Shown: positions 53,763 to 62,796, numbered from the stretch's first letter. The stretch is 64,000 bases of DNA from Phycisphaerae bacterium (GCA_016795035.1 JAEUIT010000021.1:55880-119879); one strand, 5' to 3'. Program-made: numbers and translations. Notes: generated from the sequence alone by a model not told the origin.

Positions 53763-54689
53763 CTAGGAGCTCAGCGCTTCGACGGGAAAGCCCGGCGGAA
53801 TCAGCGACGGACGATCGTTGAGCCAACCCACGAGCCATTCGAACGCATCCACGAGCCGCGGTCCGGGCCGATTGAACATCTGATTCCCGTCGACCATGAC
53901 GACCGAGCCGGGCGAACCCGACAGAACGGCAGGCAGGAGCGGCCACCAGCGGGTCGCCCGAAGCGCGGGCAGCTCGGCGCGGATGCGGGCGAGGTCGAAG
54001 CCGCACGGGCAGATCACGACCCGTTCCGGCATCGCCTCGAGGATCTCTTCGGGGGCGGCCTGGCGGCTCTTCGCAAGCGGCGGATTCAGCGAGTGACGGC
54101 CCCCGGCGTTCTCGAGGAGCTGCGGCGTCCAGTGCCCGCCGACGAACGGCGGATCCATCCACTCGAGGAAGAGCACCTCCGGCCCGGGCACGTACGGATT
54201 CACGTAGTCGACCGCCTGCCAATAGCGGTTCCGCAGCGCGACCATCGCCGCCTCGGCGTCGCGGTCGCGGCCGACGGCGGCGCCGACCGTGAGGACGTCG
54301 TCGAAGACCTCGAAGATGCCTTTCGGGTTGAGGCTCACGATCGTCGGCCGAGTTGGCAGCCGCGCCGCGACCGCGCGAACGGTGTTCAGGTCGATCGAGC
54401 AGACGTCGCAGAGGTCCTGCGTGAGGATGACGTCGGGGGCGAGCGCCGCGAGCCGCTCCACGTCGAGCGTGTAGAGCGACGCGCCTTCGGCCAGGCTCGC
54501 GCGGACTTCGGCGTCGATCTCGGCACTCGAGCCGCCGTGCGTGCGCTGCGCCGTGAGCACCGGCCGGTCGGCGATCGACGGGGGCCAGTCGCACTCGTGG
54601 CTACGGCCGACTAACAAGTCGCTGGCGCCGACGGCGCACAGGAGTTCGGTCGCGGATGGCAGGAGGCTGACGACGCGCGGTCCGGTCAT
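53763..54689 (-). CDS. BtuF-like periplasmic-binding-fold protein (cytoplasmic form)
   Basis: 308 residues of the helical-backbone TroA/BtuF metal-binding fold: RVVSLLPSATELLCAVGASDLLVG, HECDWPP, LAPDVILTQDLCDVC, LNPKGIFEVFDDVLTVG, and the C-terminal VMVDGNQMFNRPGPRLVDAFEWL. The start at 54689 gives a typical N-terminus, but there is no signal peptide or lipobox, so this is the uncoupled cobalamin-binding/ABC-substrate-like family found in many bacteria without adjacent transporter genes. The ligand is probably a corrinoid or iron chelate. No transporter genes are nearby. Confidence 0.82.
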   Translation of the reverse strand: MTGPRVVSLLPSATELLCAVGASDLLVGRSHECDWPPSIADRPVLTAQRTHGGSSAEIDAEVRASLAEGASLYTLDVERLAALAPDVILTQDLCDVCSIDLNTVRAVAARLPTRPTIVSLNPKGIFEVFDDVLTVGAAVGRDRDAEAAMVALRNRYWQAVDYVNPYVPGPEVLFLEWMDPPFVGGHWTPQLLENAGGRHSLNPPLAKSRQAAPEEILEAMPERVVICPCGFDLARIRAELPALRATRWWPLLPAVLSGSPGSVVMVDGNQMFNRPGPRLVDAFEWLVGWLNDRPSLIPPGFPVEALSS

Positions 54690-54979
54690 GTCGCGCCGAG
54701 GATACGGAACGCCGCGCGTTTGCGGGCTCGGAAGCCGCGTTTCGCGTCCAACTCCGAGCCGCATAAGAACCTCGTTTCGAGGCGGCGCCGAGGCTGCGCG
54801 CCGGCATAAACCGCAGCGGCGGCGCAGCCCGACCGTGCGAATCGCCAAGACGGGCACGCGCCATTGATCGGCGTCGGAAGCCGGGCAGACTTGCGGTACT
54901 CGACGACGGCGTCGCGGCGTCCACTCAGGATGGGTCGATGCGGCGGCAGCGGTCGGAGGGACTTAGGGGAATCAAAGAC

Positions 54980-55759
54980 ATGAAGCTCTCACTCGCCAGG
55001 ATGGCGGGCGTTGCCGTCGCACTTTCGCTTTGCGGCACCGCCCTCGCGGACACGATCAACGTCGGCTGGGTCAAGCAGGTCTCTCCGAAGCCGGCCATCA
55101 CCTACGTCGGCGACTACGGGAGCTTCATCTCGAGTTCGCTCGTGCAGAACCCGGTCTCCCGCACGGTCGTCACGCTCGACATCTACGCCCTCGCCCAGTC
55201 GGTGGGCATCACGCACCTCGAGCGCATCGATGTGCTCGACGGCGGCGGCAACTCATACCTCGGCAGCCCCGGCGCGGACATCGACTTCTTCACGCTCGAA
55301 GGGCTCTCGAACGCAAGCACGATCACGCACTCCTACACCGGCACGAACGCGGTGCATCTCGGCGAAAGCTCGGCCACCCTCGGCTCGCGCGTCGCCGGCC
55401 TCGACGCCATCACCGGCGATCAAGACTTCAACTCGCTTCACTTCGTCTCGCTCGGGCTAAACGGCTTCCTCTCGATGTCGTTCTCGACGCTCATCGAACC
55501 CGGAAGTTCGGGCGGCTCCGGTTCCGGCGGCTCGGGTGGCATGGGCCCTGGCGAATACTCGGGCGGCGGTGGCGGCGGGACCGACCCGATCTTCTCCAAC
55601 CTCATCCAGATATCTCCGGGGCTCAAGCTGCACCTCAGCGAGGCCGGTTCGAGCGAGGGCTACGCCATTCGCCTGATCGGCACGACCGCGGTCCCCGCGC
55701 CGGCCGTGGCCCCGGTCTTCGCCGCCCTTCTCGGGCTCGGTCGTCGGCGCCGTCGCTGA
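54980..55759 (+). CDS. Exported PEP-CTERM-like protein
   Basis: 259 residues with a signal peptide (MKLSLARMAGVAVALSLCGTALA). The mature part is beta-rich with a Gly/Ser-rich linker (about 182-210). The C-terminus VPAPAVAPVFAALLGLGRRRRR is a PEP-CTERM-type sorting tail: a Pro/Ala motif, a hydrophobic helix and an Arg cluster, trimmed by an exosortase in known systems. No exosortase gene is in this window. It precedes the pilus-like operon but has its own start; the two may be unrelated. Confidence 0.82.
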   Translation: MKLSLARMAGVAVALSLCGTALADTINVGWVKQVSPKPAITYVGDYGSFISSSLVQNPVSRTVVTLDIYALAQSVGITHLERIDVLDGGGNSYLGSPGADIDFFTLEGLSNASTITHSYTGTNAVHLGESSATLGSRVAGLDAITGDQDFNSLHFVSLGLNGFLSMSFSTLIEPGSSGGSGSGGSGGMGPGEYSGGGGGGTDPIFSNLIQISPGLKLHLSEAGSSEGYAIRLIGTTAVPAPAVAPVFAALLGLGRRRRR

Positions 55760-55865
55760 ACCACCGGCTCACACGCGAAATTCCCCTTGCAGGCGGGTCA
55801 GCACGTTGCTGCCCGCCTTGTTTCGCGTTTCGTGAAGGTCGCATCGCGCTCGTACGATCCTCCGC

Positions 55866-57050
55866 GTGCCGAGCTTCAGTTACGTGGCGCGCGACGCCGC
55901 CGGCAATCGGGTGAAGGGAACGATCGACGCGTCGAACGAGAACGCCGTCGTCGCCGACCTTTCGTCCCGCGGTTTGGCGCCGGTCAAGGTCGACGTTGCA
56001 GCCCGCCGCGTGAAGCGCTCGAAGCGCATCACGGTTCGGCACCTCTCGCGCGCCTATCAGCAGCTCTCGGATCTTCTTCGGGCGGGCGTTCCGCTCCTCA
56101 AGGCGTTGCAGCTCCTCGGGCGCAGCAAGTCGAACCCGCGCCTCGCCGAGGTCCTCGCGGGCATCGCCGAGGAGATCGCGCACGGCGAACGGCTCGCCGA
56201 CGCGATGGCTCGCCACCCGAAGGTGTTTCCGCCGGTGCAGGTCGCGATGGTGCGGGCGGGAGAGCGTGGCGGATTCCTCGACGAAGTGCTCGGCCGCCTC
56301 GCGACGATGCTCGTGCATCAGGCGGATCTCCGGGCACGAATCTCGGGCAATCTCGTCTATCCGATCGTCCTCCTCACGCTCGCCGGCGGCATCGTGCTCG
56401 CGGCGCTCGTCTTCTTCGTGCCCCGCTTCAAGGAGTTCTTCAAGAAGATCGAGCTGCCGCTCGCGACCAAGATCCTCTTCGGCACGAGCGACATCCTGAT
56501 CGCGTGGTGGCCCGCGCTCCTCCTACTCGTCGTTGCAGCCGTCGGAGTGATCCTGTGGGGTCGGCGCGACGAGCGGGTGCGACGGAAGATCGCCGACACC
56601 GTGATTCGAATCCCGGTCGTGGGCGCGCTCATCCGCACGGCCGCCGCGGCGCGCGTGACGCGCACGCTGGGCACCTTGCTCGAGAACGGCATCCCGATGC
56701 TCGGCGCCATGCAGATCAGTCGCGATGCGGCGGGTCATCCCGCCCTCGCGGACGCCATCGACCATTCGGTGGATGCCGTACGCGCCGGCGAGTCGTTGGC
56801 GCGACCGCTCGGCGCGAGCGGCTTCCTCGACGAGGACATCGTCGAGATGATCTCAGTGGGCGAGTCGGCCAATAACCTCCCGCAAGTGCTTCTCAGTGCG
56901 GCCGATTCCCTGGAAAAGCGGATCGATCAGACGCTCGCGATGCTCTTGCGGCTCATGGAGCCGGCCATGCTCCTCATCCTCGGATGCATCGTCTTCTTCA
57001 TCTTCCTCGCGCTGATCGTGCCCATGATGAGATTGTCGTCAGCATTGTGA
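55866..57050 (+). CDS. gspF: Type II secretion / type IV pilus platform protein GspF
   Basis: 394 residues; GTG start at 55866. A short N-terminal YVARDAAGNRVKGTIDA domain precedes two T2SSF domains (about 60-185 and 265-390; each with a QLSDLLRAGVPLLKAL / TRTLGTLLENGIPMLGA start). Three membrane helices are visible (about 160-185, 212-236 and 365-388). It is the polytopic inner-membrane platform that couples the GspE ATPase to pseudopilin assembly. No gspE or gspD is in this window. Confidence 0.94.
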   Translation: MPSFSYVARDAAGNRVKGTIDASNENAVVADLSSRGLAPVKVDVAARRVKRSKRITVRHLSRAYQQLSDLLRAGVPLLKALQLLGRSKSNPRLAEVLAGIAEEIAHGERLADAMARHPKVFPPVQVAMVRAGERGGFLDEVLGRLATMLVHQADLRARISGNLVYPIVLLTLAGGIVLAALVFFVPRFKEFFKKIELPLATKILFGTSDILIAWWPALLLLVVAAVGVILWGRRDERVRRKIADTVIRIPVVGALIRTAAAARVTRTLGTLLENGIPMLGAMQISRDAAGHPALADAIDHSVDAVRAGESLARPLGASGFLDEDIVEMISVGESANNLPQVLLSAADSLEKRIDQTLAMLLRLMEPAMLLILGCIVFFIFLALIVPMMRLSSAL

Positions 57051-57178
57051 GCGCGTCGGGCGGTTCGTTACGATCTGCGTTCTCGCGACGCCCCGGCGTT
57101 CGCGCTTGATGCAGGGACGCATCCGGGCGGCGGCCTGCCGGTACGCCGCGGTTGTTCGTCCTCGGAGATTCTTTGCCG

Positions 57179-57772
57179 ATGCGCAACCTCATGACGACCC
57201 GACCCACGACTACATCGCGTTCTCCAGGGGAAAGTTCTCTGCGGGGGCAGGCGGCTCGCCGCCAGGCTCGCGCGTTCACGATTCTCGAGCTCATGATCGT
57301 GCTCGCGATCCTGCTCGCGATCCTCGGCATCGCCCTCTACAACGTCCTCGGTTCGGACGAGAAGGCCAAGAAGAAGATCACGCTCGTCCAGATCAAGGCG
57401 ATGGAAGGGGCGCTCGAGTACTTCAAGGCCGACATGAAGCGCCTCCCGACCGAAGACGAGGGGCTCGCCGCGCTCTGGAGCCGCGACGCGATCGCCGACG
57501 AGGAAGAGCGCTCGAAGTGGGCCGGCCCGTACCTGAAGGAACCGCGGCCGAAGGACCAGTGGGATCACGCGTGGATCTATCGCGCTCCGAGCGAGATCGA
57601 AGGCTTCGCGTTCGACATCGTGTCGATCGGCCCTGACGGCCAAGACGGAACGGACGACGATATCTCGAACCACGACGACAAGAAGAACGCCGACGGCGAG
57701 GTCGACGAGGCGTACAAGGAATTCCAGCCGACGGACTCGGGCTCCGGCTCGGGCGGCGGAACGGGCGGATGA
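57179..57772 (+). CDS. gspG: Major pseudopilin GspG
   Basis: 197 residues. After a basic leader, the prepilin cleavage site is RQARA|FTILELMIV, with Glu at +5 and Ala rather than Gly at -1. The mature part has the GspG core KRLPTEDEGLAAL, GPYLKEPRPKDQWDHAWIYR and the calcium-binding end DIVSIGPDGQDGTDDDISN. It has about 30 extra C-terminal residues with a Ser/Gly-rich end (SGSGSGGGTGG), unusual for GspG. It polymerises into the pseudopilus under GspF. Start at ATG 57179 with GGAG upstream. Confidence 0.93.
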   Translation: MRNLMTTRPTTTSRSPGESSLRGQAARRQARAFTILELMIVLAILLAILGIALYNVLGSDEKAKKKITLVQIKAMEGALEYFKADMKRLPTEDEGLAALWSRDAIADEEERSKWAGPYLKEPRPKDQWDHAWIYRAPSEIEGFAFDIVSIGPDGQDGTDDDISNHDDKKNADGEVDEAYKEFQPTDSGSGSGGGTGG

Positions 57773-57778
57773 CGGTGA

Positions 57779-57794
57779 ACGGGCTTCGGCCCGT
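57779..57794 (+). other. UUCG-loop hairpin between gspG and gspH
   Basis: ACGGGC-TTCG-GCCCGT, a perfect 6-bp stem closed by a C(UUCG)G tetraloop, followed by CGGC..GCCG. There is no T-tract, so it is more likely an mRNA stabilising or processing element that lets gspG be made in excess over the minor pseudopilins than a full terminator. That role is inferred. Confidence 0.45.
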
Positions 57795-57820
57795 CGGCGG
57801 CAAAAGCCGATAGCACGGAG

Positions 57821-58645
57821 ATGACAAGCGCAACGCGAACATCGAGGAGGCGACAGCACCGACAGAGGTCGGCGGGCTTCTCATTGTTCGAACTGCTGCT
57901 CGCGCTCGGCATCCTTGCCGCGATCCTCACGATCTCGCTGCCGCTCACGTGGCGCATGCTCAATGAGCGCGAACTCGCGTCGACGGAAGAGAACATCGCG
58001 GCGGAGTTGCTGAAGGCTCGCGCGCATGCGCAGGAGTCGGGCAAGCCCGTCGAGGTCGTCGTGACCGACGGCGCGCCGGCCCGTCTCTCGATGCGCTACT
58101 TCACGACGTCGACGCGCGAGCGCCGCGAATGGTCGCGCAAGTCGGATCGCCCGACCAGCGCCGGTGCGTCGACGGCGCGAGGCGAGCGAAGCGCGTCGCG
58201 CGGCAACGCAGAGTCGCGAAGCGAGTCGGGCGCGTGGCGCGACTCGAGCGACTGGTACGCGGAGTCAGAGTTGTCCTCGACCGTTCGCGTGGGCTCCGCC
58301 GCGACAACCGGGGAGCGCGAGAAGAACACCGAATCGCCGTCACCGACCGCAGCCGATCTCATGGTCCGCGAGCCGCTGCGGCTTGCGGTCTTCATGCCCG
58401 ACGGCTCGATCCTCTTCGCGGCGGCGCTGCGGCTTCGCCACGATTGCGGCCTCGAGAGCGTGCTGACCGTCGACCCGTGGACCGGACAGGCCGCCGTCGA
58501 GCGCGGCGTCGACACGAGCACGGGCGCGAGCGCGACGCGTGACGACGCTAACGGCGATACCGCCTCGACGAGCGACGAACCCGTCTCCCCGGACGCGGAC
58601 GACGCACTCGACGAGTTCGAGGTGATCGAGAGCGATCGCGGATGA
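57821..58645 (+). CDS. gspH: Minor pseudopilin GspH-like
   Basis: 274 residues. Prepilin site RSAG|FSLFELLLALGILA with Glu at +5. The mature N-terminal helix is followed by a GspH-like beta region (AHAQESGKPVEVVVTDG). The middle (about 95-165) and the last 45 residues are long Ser/Arg/Glu/Asp-rich low-complexity insertions not seen in classical GspH (~170 residues). It is predicted to cap the pseudopilus. Overlaps gspI by ATGA. Confidence 0.85.
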   Translation: MTSATRTSRRRQHRQRSAGFSLFELLLALGILAAILTISLPLTWRMLNERELASTEENIAAELLKARAHAQESGKPVEVVVTDGAPARLSMRYFTTSTRERREWSRKSDRPTSAGASTARGERSASRGNAESRSESGAWRDSSDWYAESELSSTVRVGSAATTGEREKNTESPSPTAADLMVREPLRLAVFMPDGSILFAAALRLRHDCGLESVLTVDPWTGQAAVERGVDTSTGASATRDDANGDTASTSDEPVSPDADDALDEFEVIESDRG

Positions 58646-59064
58646 CCGGGGGCGTGCGACGTCATCGCACGCGAATCGGGCGTCCGCGGCGCGGCGCCAT
58701 CCTTCTTGAGACGCTCATCGCGATCGCCCTCTTCGCGGGGGCGGCGCTCTTCGTGATCGCGGCGCTGCGCGAAAGCTCGGCTGCAACGGAGAGAGCGGCG
58801 CTCCGCACTCGCGCGGCGGATCTCGCCCGCAGCGCGATCAGCGACCTCGAGGCAGGGCTTGCGACCGAGACGGAGATCGTGCGGCGCGAGCTCGGCGAGG
58901 AGGACGCGCTGCGCATCGAGGTGCGCACGACGCCTAGCTCGTTCGAAGGGCTGACGCTCGTCGAGGTCGCGGTGCGCGCCGTGGCCGACGACGGCGTCGA
59001 CACCGTCGTCGTCACGATGCGGCAGCTTGTGCGCTTGCCACGCGACCGCGGAGGCGCACGATGA
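58642..59064 (+). CDS. gspI: Minor pseudopilin GspI-like
   Basis: 140 residues. Prepilin site PRRG|AILLETLIAIALFAGA with Glu at +5. The soluble part is short (LARSAISDLEAG, then RIEVRTTPSSFEGLTLVEVAVRA), matching the size and layout of GspI. It should form the tip complex with GspJ and GspK. Coupled by ATGA overlaps on both sides. Confidence 0.88.
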   Translation: MTGGVRRHRTRIGRPRRGAILLETLIAIALFAGAALFVIAALRESSAATERAALRTRAADLARSAISDLEAGLATETEIVRRELGEEDALRIEVRTTPSSFEGLTLVEVAVRAVADDGVDTVVVTMRQLVRLPRDRGGAR

Positions 59065-59786
59065 CGCGAACTCGCGCCCGAGGTCCTCGCGGATTCACGC
59101 TGCTCGAGCTCCTCGTCTCGATCGGTCTCGTGGCGCTCCTCGTTGCAGCCATGGCGGCATTCCTGAACGACGCGCTGCGCATCCGGGCACGGATCGGCGA
59201 CTCCATCGAGCGCGGCGTGTCCGCCGACGCCGCGATCGACGAGATCGAGCGCGCGCTCCAGACCTGCGTGGTCGACGACGGCGCCTTGGGCGTCGGCGTG
59301 CGCGGGAGCGCGACGCAACTCGACATCCTGCACGCCGGCATCGCCGCCTGGCGACTCGGGTCGGAAGACCCCGAGCGGGCGTTCGCGCCGCTCGAGCGGC
59401 TCACGGTGTCGTTCGACGAGGGCGGCCGTCGGCTGCTTCTCGCACGCGGCAACGGGCCGCTCTCGCCGTTGCCGGGCGAGATCGGGCGAGTCCGCTTCCG
59501 CTACCACGACGGTACGCGGTGGAGCAACTCCTTCGACAGCGGCAACGCGGAGCGCCTTCCGCTTGCGGTCGAAGTCTCGATCTGGTTCCGGGTCGCGGAG
59601 GATCGCACGGCCGCGGCCGCGCCTGAAGTCGCCGCCGCCGACGCCGGCGACGCGGAGACGGACACGGGCGCGGACACGGCGACGGCCGACGACGCGCTCG
59701 CCGAAGAGGACGACGAACGCGGGCCGGCGCCGGATCGGCGCCGCGTCATCGCGATTCCCGACGCGCTCGTCGGAGGTGCGCCATGA
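59061..59786 (+). CDS. gspJ: Minor pseudopilin GspJ-like
   Basis: 241 residues. Prepilin site GPRG|FTLLELLVSIGLVALL with Glu at +5. The central beta domain includes VRFRYHDGTRWSNSF and LPLAVEVSIWF. The last 50 residues are an Ala/Asp/Glu-rich insertion before the short C-terminus. Position between gspI and gspK, with ATGA overlaps on both sides, fixes the identity. Confidence 0.9.
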   Translation: MTRTRARGPRGFTLLELLVSIGLVALLVAAMAAFLNDALRIRARIGDSIERGVSADAAIDEIERALQTCVVDDGALGVGVRGSATQLDILHAGIAAWRLGSEDPERAFAPLERLTVSFDEGGRRLLLARGNGPLSPLPGEIGRVRFRYHDGTRWSNSFDSGNAERLPLAVEVSIWFRVAEDRTAAAAPEVAAADAGDAETDTGADTATADDALAEEDDERGPAPDRRRVIAIPDALVGGAP

Positions 59787-61258
59787 CGCGGGGCCGTCGT
59801 CGCGGCGTGGTCCTGCTCGCGGTGCTCGTCCTCGTCGGATGCGCGGTCTTCGTCGTGACGGGCATCGTCTTCCTCGTGCGCGGCGAGGTCGCAGGCGCGA
59901 AGAACTCGGTCGACGGCGCGCAGCTTCGGGCTGCAACGTGGAGCGCCGTGCAGGCGTATGCGTCGAGGCTGGCGGCGCAGCGGGACCGAGTCCTGCGCGG
60001 CGACAACCCGATCGTCGAGCCGTCGATCGTCCTGTGGGAGGCGAACGACGAGACGGCGCACGCGGCCCTTCTCCCGGTGAGCCCGGACGGCGCGCGGTTC
60101 GTGGGCGAGGCGTCGCGCATCGAGCTGCGCACGGCAACCGCGCTCGCGCTCACGTCGACCGGCGCCGTCGGCGACGACGTTGCGGCGGCGATCCTCGGCG
60201 CCCGCGACGCCGCGGGCGGCGCGGCCGTCCAGCCGGAGTCGCTCCTTGGGGCAGGGCAGGGCGCCGTCACGCTGGAGGCGCTCTACGGCCCGCTCGACGA
60301 ACTCACGCTCGCGCTCGACGACGACGAGGCCGTGCGCTCCGGCGAAGCGCTCGAGCGCCTTCTCGCGGGCAGCGTGCAGCCGCGCGGTCTTGCGGATCTC
60401 CTGACGGGCTTCGCCGAGGAGCCGTCGTTTCGCGCGAGCGGCGAGCCCAAACTCCACGTTGCAGGCGAGTGGACCGACGAGCGCCGCGGCGCCTTCGAGG
60501 TCGCGCTCGGCAGCGGCGCCGCGTCGCTCCTCGAAGGCGTCACGAAGGAAACCGCCAATCCGACGCTCGGAAACCTGTTCGCGGCCTGGCGCGGCAAGCA
60601 TCCGGAGCCGAAGGATTGGCTGACCTTCCTCGACGCGATGGCCGCCGACGACCGTCCGGTCATCGTCGGCCGGCTGGACATCATGCGGGCGATGCCGAGC
60701 GCCTTGCGATCGTTGCCGGGGATCGACGACGAGCGCGCCGCGCGCATCACCCGCGAGCGCGAAGCGCTCGGCGAGGAGGAGCGCAGCACGCCCGCGTGGC
60801 TCGTGACCCGGGGAATCCTCACGGCAGATGAGTTCGCCGCGATCGTCGATCGGGTCACCACGCGTTCGTTCCTCTGGCGCCTGCGCATCCACGTCTGGCT
60901 CGCGCCGCCCGGCGACGACGCGGTGTCCGAAGATCGACGGTTCGCGGTGATCGATGCCGTCATCGATCTCTCCGATCGCGTGCCGCGTGTGGCGTGGATG
61001 CGCGACGTGTCGAGCCTCGAGGCGGCGGTCTCGATTCTCGCGTCGGCGCCGTCGGCGCCGAGTGAGCCGATGGGCGAAGCCGTGGAACCGATCGCCGAGG
61101 ACGAGGTATCGGTCGAGCCTCCCGCGCCGGAGGAGCCGTCGACGGTCGCGCCGGCGGAAGAGGCGACGCCCGCGCCGAGCGACACGAGCGAACCTGCGAA
61201 GCCTCGGTATCCGCGCGGTGCGGGACGATGGCGCCGAACGCAGGATGTCGGCGAGTAG
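59783..61258 (+). CDS. gspK: Pseudopilus tip protein GspK-like
   Basis: 491 residues. The leader RRRG|VVLLAVLVLVG lacks Glu at +5, as in GspK, which caps the filament. Helix-hairpin-helix-type segments (MPSALRSLPGIDDERAARITR, around 310-330, with LVTRGILTADEF) match the GspK SAM-like domain. The last 75 residues are Pro/Glu/Ala-rich and disordered, longer than usual. Ends 11 bases before gspL. Confidence 0.9.
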   Translation: MTRGRRRGVVLLAVLVLVGCAVFVVTGIVFLVRGEVAGAKNSVDGAQLRAATWSAVQAYASRLAAQRDRVLRGDNPIVEPSIVLWEANDETAHAALLPVSPDGARFVGEASRIELRTATALALTSTGAVGDDVAAAILGARDAAGGAAVQPESLLGAGQGAVTLEALYGPLDELTLALDDDEAVRSGEALERLLAGSVQPRGLADLLTGFAEEPSFRASGEPKLHVAGEWTDERRGAFEVALGSGAASLLEGVTKETANPTLGNLFAAWRGKHPEPKDWLTFLDAMAADDRPVIVGRLDIMRAMPSALRSLPGIDDERAARITREREALGEEERSTPAWLVTRGILTADEFAAIVDRVTTRSFLWRLRIHVWLAPPGDDAVSEDRRFAVIDAVIDLSDRVPRVAWMRDVSSLEAAVSILASAPSAPSEPMGEAVEPIAEDEVSVEPPAPEEPSTVAPAEEATPAPSDTSEPAKPRYPRGAGRWRRTQDVGE

Positions 61259-61269
61259 GATGCGATTCG

Positions 61270-62796
61270 ATGGCGTTGCGGCGAACCATTGCGATCGAGG
61301 TCACCGACACCAGCGTGCGCGCCGTCGACATGCGCTTCGGCCGCGGCGCGCCCGAGGTGATACGGGCCGTGTGCGTCGCGAAGCCCGACGACGTGAACGC
61401 GGACGATCCGGACGGCCTCGGCTCGTGGGTCGGCAGCGCGCTTCGTGCGGCGGGATTCCCGAGTTCGGGGGAGGTGATCGCGGTCATCGAGCGCGAGTCG
61501 TGCACGCTTCGCACGATGGAGCTGCCGGCCGACGACGAGTTCGAGCTTCCCGACGTGGCTCGGCTCGCGGCCATCCGCGAGACGCCGTCCGAGGCGGGCG
61601 CGCTCGTGGTCGACGTGATCGGCCGCGGGATGCACAACGGAAACATGGTCGCGCTCGTCGCGACGGCGAGCGACCGCGCCGTGAATCGCATCCGTCAGGT
61701 CGTGACCGCGGCGGGATTTCGACCCTCGCAGATCACGCCGCGCACGTTCGGCATCGTCACGCTGGCGAGACAGGCGGAGAAGAACGGGGCCGTCACGATC
61801 GCGATCGACGCTCCGGGCGACGGCGTCGAGACCCTCGTCATCCGCAACGGCGAGATCGCGCACTCGCGCGGCGTGCGCCTCGATCCCGACGCCGAAGCCT
61901 CGGCGGTCGCAAGCGAGGCAAAGCGATCCCTCTCCACGTGGCAGCTCGGCGCGACCGACGACACGATCGCCGCCGCGCTCTTCTTCGGCCCGGAGTCCAT
62001 TCGCGCCGTCGTGGCCGACACGGTGGGGCGCGCGCTCGGCATCACGCTCCGACCGTTCGAGCCCGACGAGCGAATCGCGGTCGCCTCGGATGTCGACGGC
62101 GTGGCGCTGGCGTCGTCGTGGCCGCTGGTCGGACTCGTGCTCGAATCGGCGGCAGGCGAGGAAACGATCAACTTCGCGTCGCCCAGGCGCGCGCCCGATG
62201 TTGCGGCGCTGAGGCGGACGAGATTCCTCGCAGTCCTGGGCCTTCTCTGCGTTGCAGCCTTGCTCGGCTGGACGGTGGGACACAAGTCGTGGACCTCGCT
62301 CGAGTCGGACGCCGAGGCCGCCGACGAGGAGGCACGCGCGCTCCTTCCGAGGCACAACGCGTACAAGCGCGCCGAGGCCCGGTTTGCCCACATCTCCACG
62401 TGGCAGCAGGCCGCGCCGGAGTGGCTCGAGCACCTTCAATTTCTGCACGGATTCGCGGCGGATCCGACCAAGGTCGTCCTCGAGCGCTGGACCGGGACGC
62501 TCGACGCCTCGGATGTCCAATGCGACCGTGACGGGAAGTGGAAGGTCGAGCGCGAGGTGAAGGTCGTGCTGCAAGGCGAAGCGAAAGAGCGCTCGATCGC
62601 CGACGCGCTTCGCGACGCGCTCGTCGACGACGCCCGCTACTCGCTCACGTCGACTGGCGCGGACACCGAGGGCGGACGGCGCTTCCGTTCGCCGTTCTCC
62701 TACGTGCTGCGCTCCGACGAGGTCCGCTCGCCGACCCTGCGCGAACGCAAGCCCGCTGCCTCCGCGAAGCCGAACGACAAGGGAGGCGCGAAGTGA
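61270..62796 (+). CDS. gspL: GspL/PilM-like actin-fold assembly protein
   Basis: 508 residues; the start at 61270 follows AGGA. The cytoplasmic N-terminal ~300 residues are an ASKHA (actin-like) domain of PilM/GspL type: TIAIEVTDTSVRAVDMRFG, EVIAVIERESCTLRTMELP, GALVVDVIGRG, TIAIDAPGDGVETLVIRNGEI. A single membrane helix (~315-337) leads to a periplasmic ferredoxin-like region that resembles PilN/GspL C-terminal domains. It links the ATPase to GspM and GspF. Overlaps gspM by four bases. Confidence 0.85.
   Translation: MALRRTIAIEVTDTSVRAVDMRFGRGAPEVIRAVCVAKPDDVNADDPDGLGSWVGSALRAAGFPSSGEVIAVIERESCTLRTMELPADDEFELPDVARLAAIRETPSEAGALVVDVIGRGMHNGNMVALVATASDRAVNRIRQVVTAAGFRPSQITPRTFGIVTLARQAEKNGAVTIAIDAPGDGVETLVIRNGEIAHSRGVRLDPDAEASAVASEAKRSLSTWQLGATDDTIAAALFFGPESIRAVVADTVGRALGITLRPFEPDERIAVASDVDGVALASSWPLVGLVLESAAGEETINFASPRRAPDVAALRRTRFLAVLGLLCVAALLGWTVGHKSWTSLESDAEAADEEARALLPRHNAYKRAEARFAHISTWQQAAPEWLEHLQFLHGFAADPTKVVLERWTGTLDASDVQCDRDGKWKVEREVKVVLQGEAKERSIADALRDALVDDARYSLTSTGADTEGGRRFRSPFSYVLRSDEVRSPTLRERKPAASAKPNDKGGAK

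Larger units (their letters stand above)
323..62257. repeat. Dispersed CTGCAACG motif family (extended CTGCAACGYGGA), ~1 per kb
   Basis: Exact copies counted by eye. On + as CTGCAACG: 2606, 4478, 6904, 7773, 8371, 9087, 11410, 12500, 14751, 15225, 15636, 16824, 19096, 20227, 22067, 22821, 24977, 26743, 28321, 28647, 30909, 38680, 41272, 43214, 43914, 45201, 47511, 53243, 58781, 59931. As CGTTGCAG (reverse): 323, 1353, 2153, 3209, 3888, 5194, 11919, 16102, 21021, 23236, 31532, 32316, 32913, 34282, 34444, 35480, 36439, 39235, 39430, 42131, 42477, 43108, 44691, 48018, 49765, 52497, 55994, 56104, 56531, 59141, 60467, 62250. That is 30 plus 32. Seventeen continue as CTGCAACGYGGA. Copies occur in all reading frames and repeatedly use otherwise rare codons (GTT GCA). 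Confidence 0.85.

Noticed and set aside
54690..54979. Cobalamin riboswitch upstream of the BtuF-like gene
   Set aside because: No B12-box (GCCACTG-like) core is visible on the minus strand leader, only short G+C-rich inverted repeats.
57773..57820. Cyclic-di-GMP (GEMM) riboswitch before gspH
   Set aside because: GGCAAAAGCC looks superficially like the GEMM core, but the upstream aptamer half and the GNRA loop/receptor are missing.
323..62257. CTGCAACG as a Chi site or KOPS/FtsK-orienting sequence
   Set aside because: Both strands carry it almost equally (30 versus 32), whereas Chi and KOPS sites are strongly strand-skewed. A single window cannot fully exclude replichore effects.
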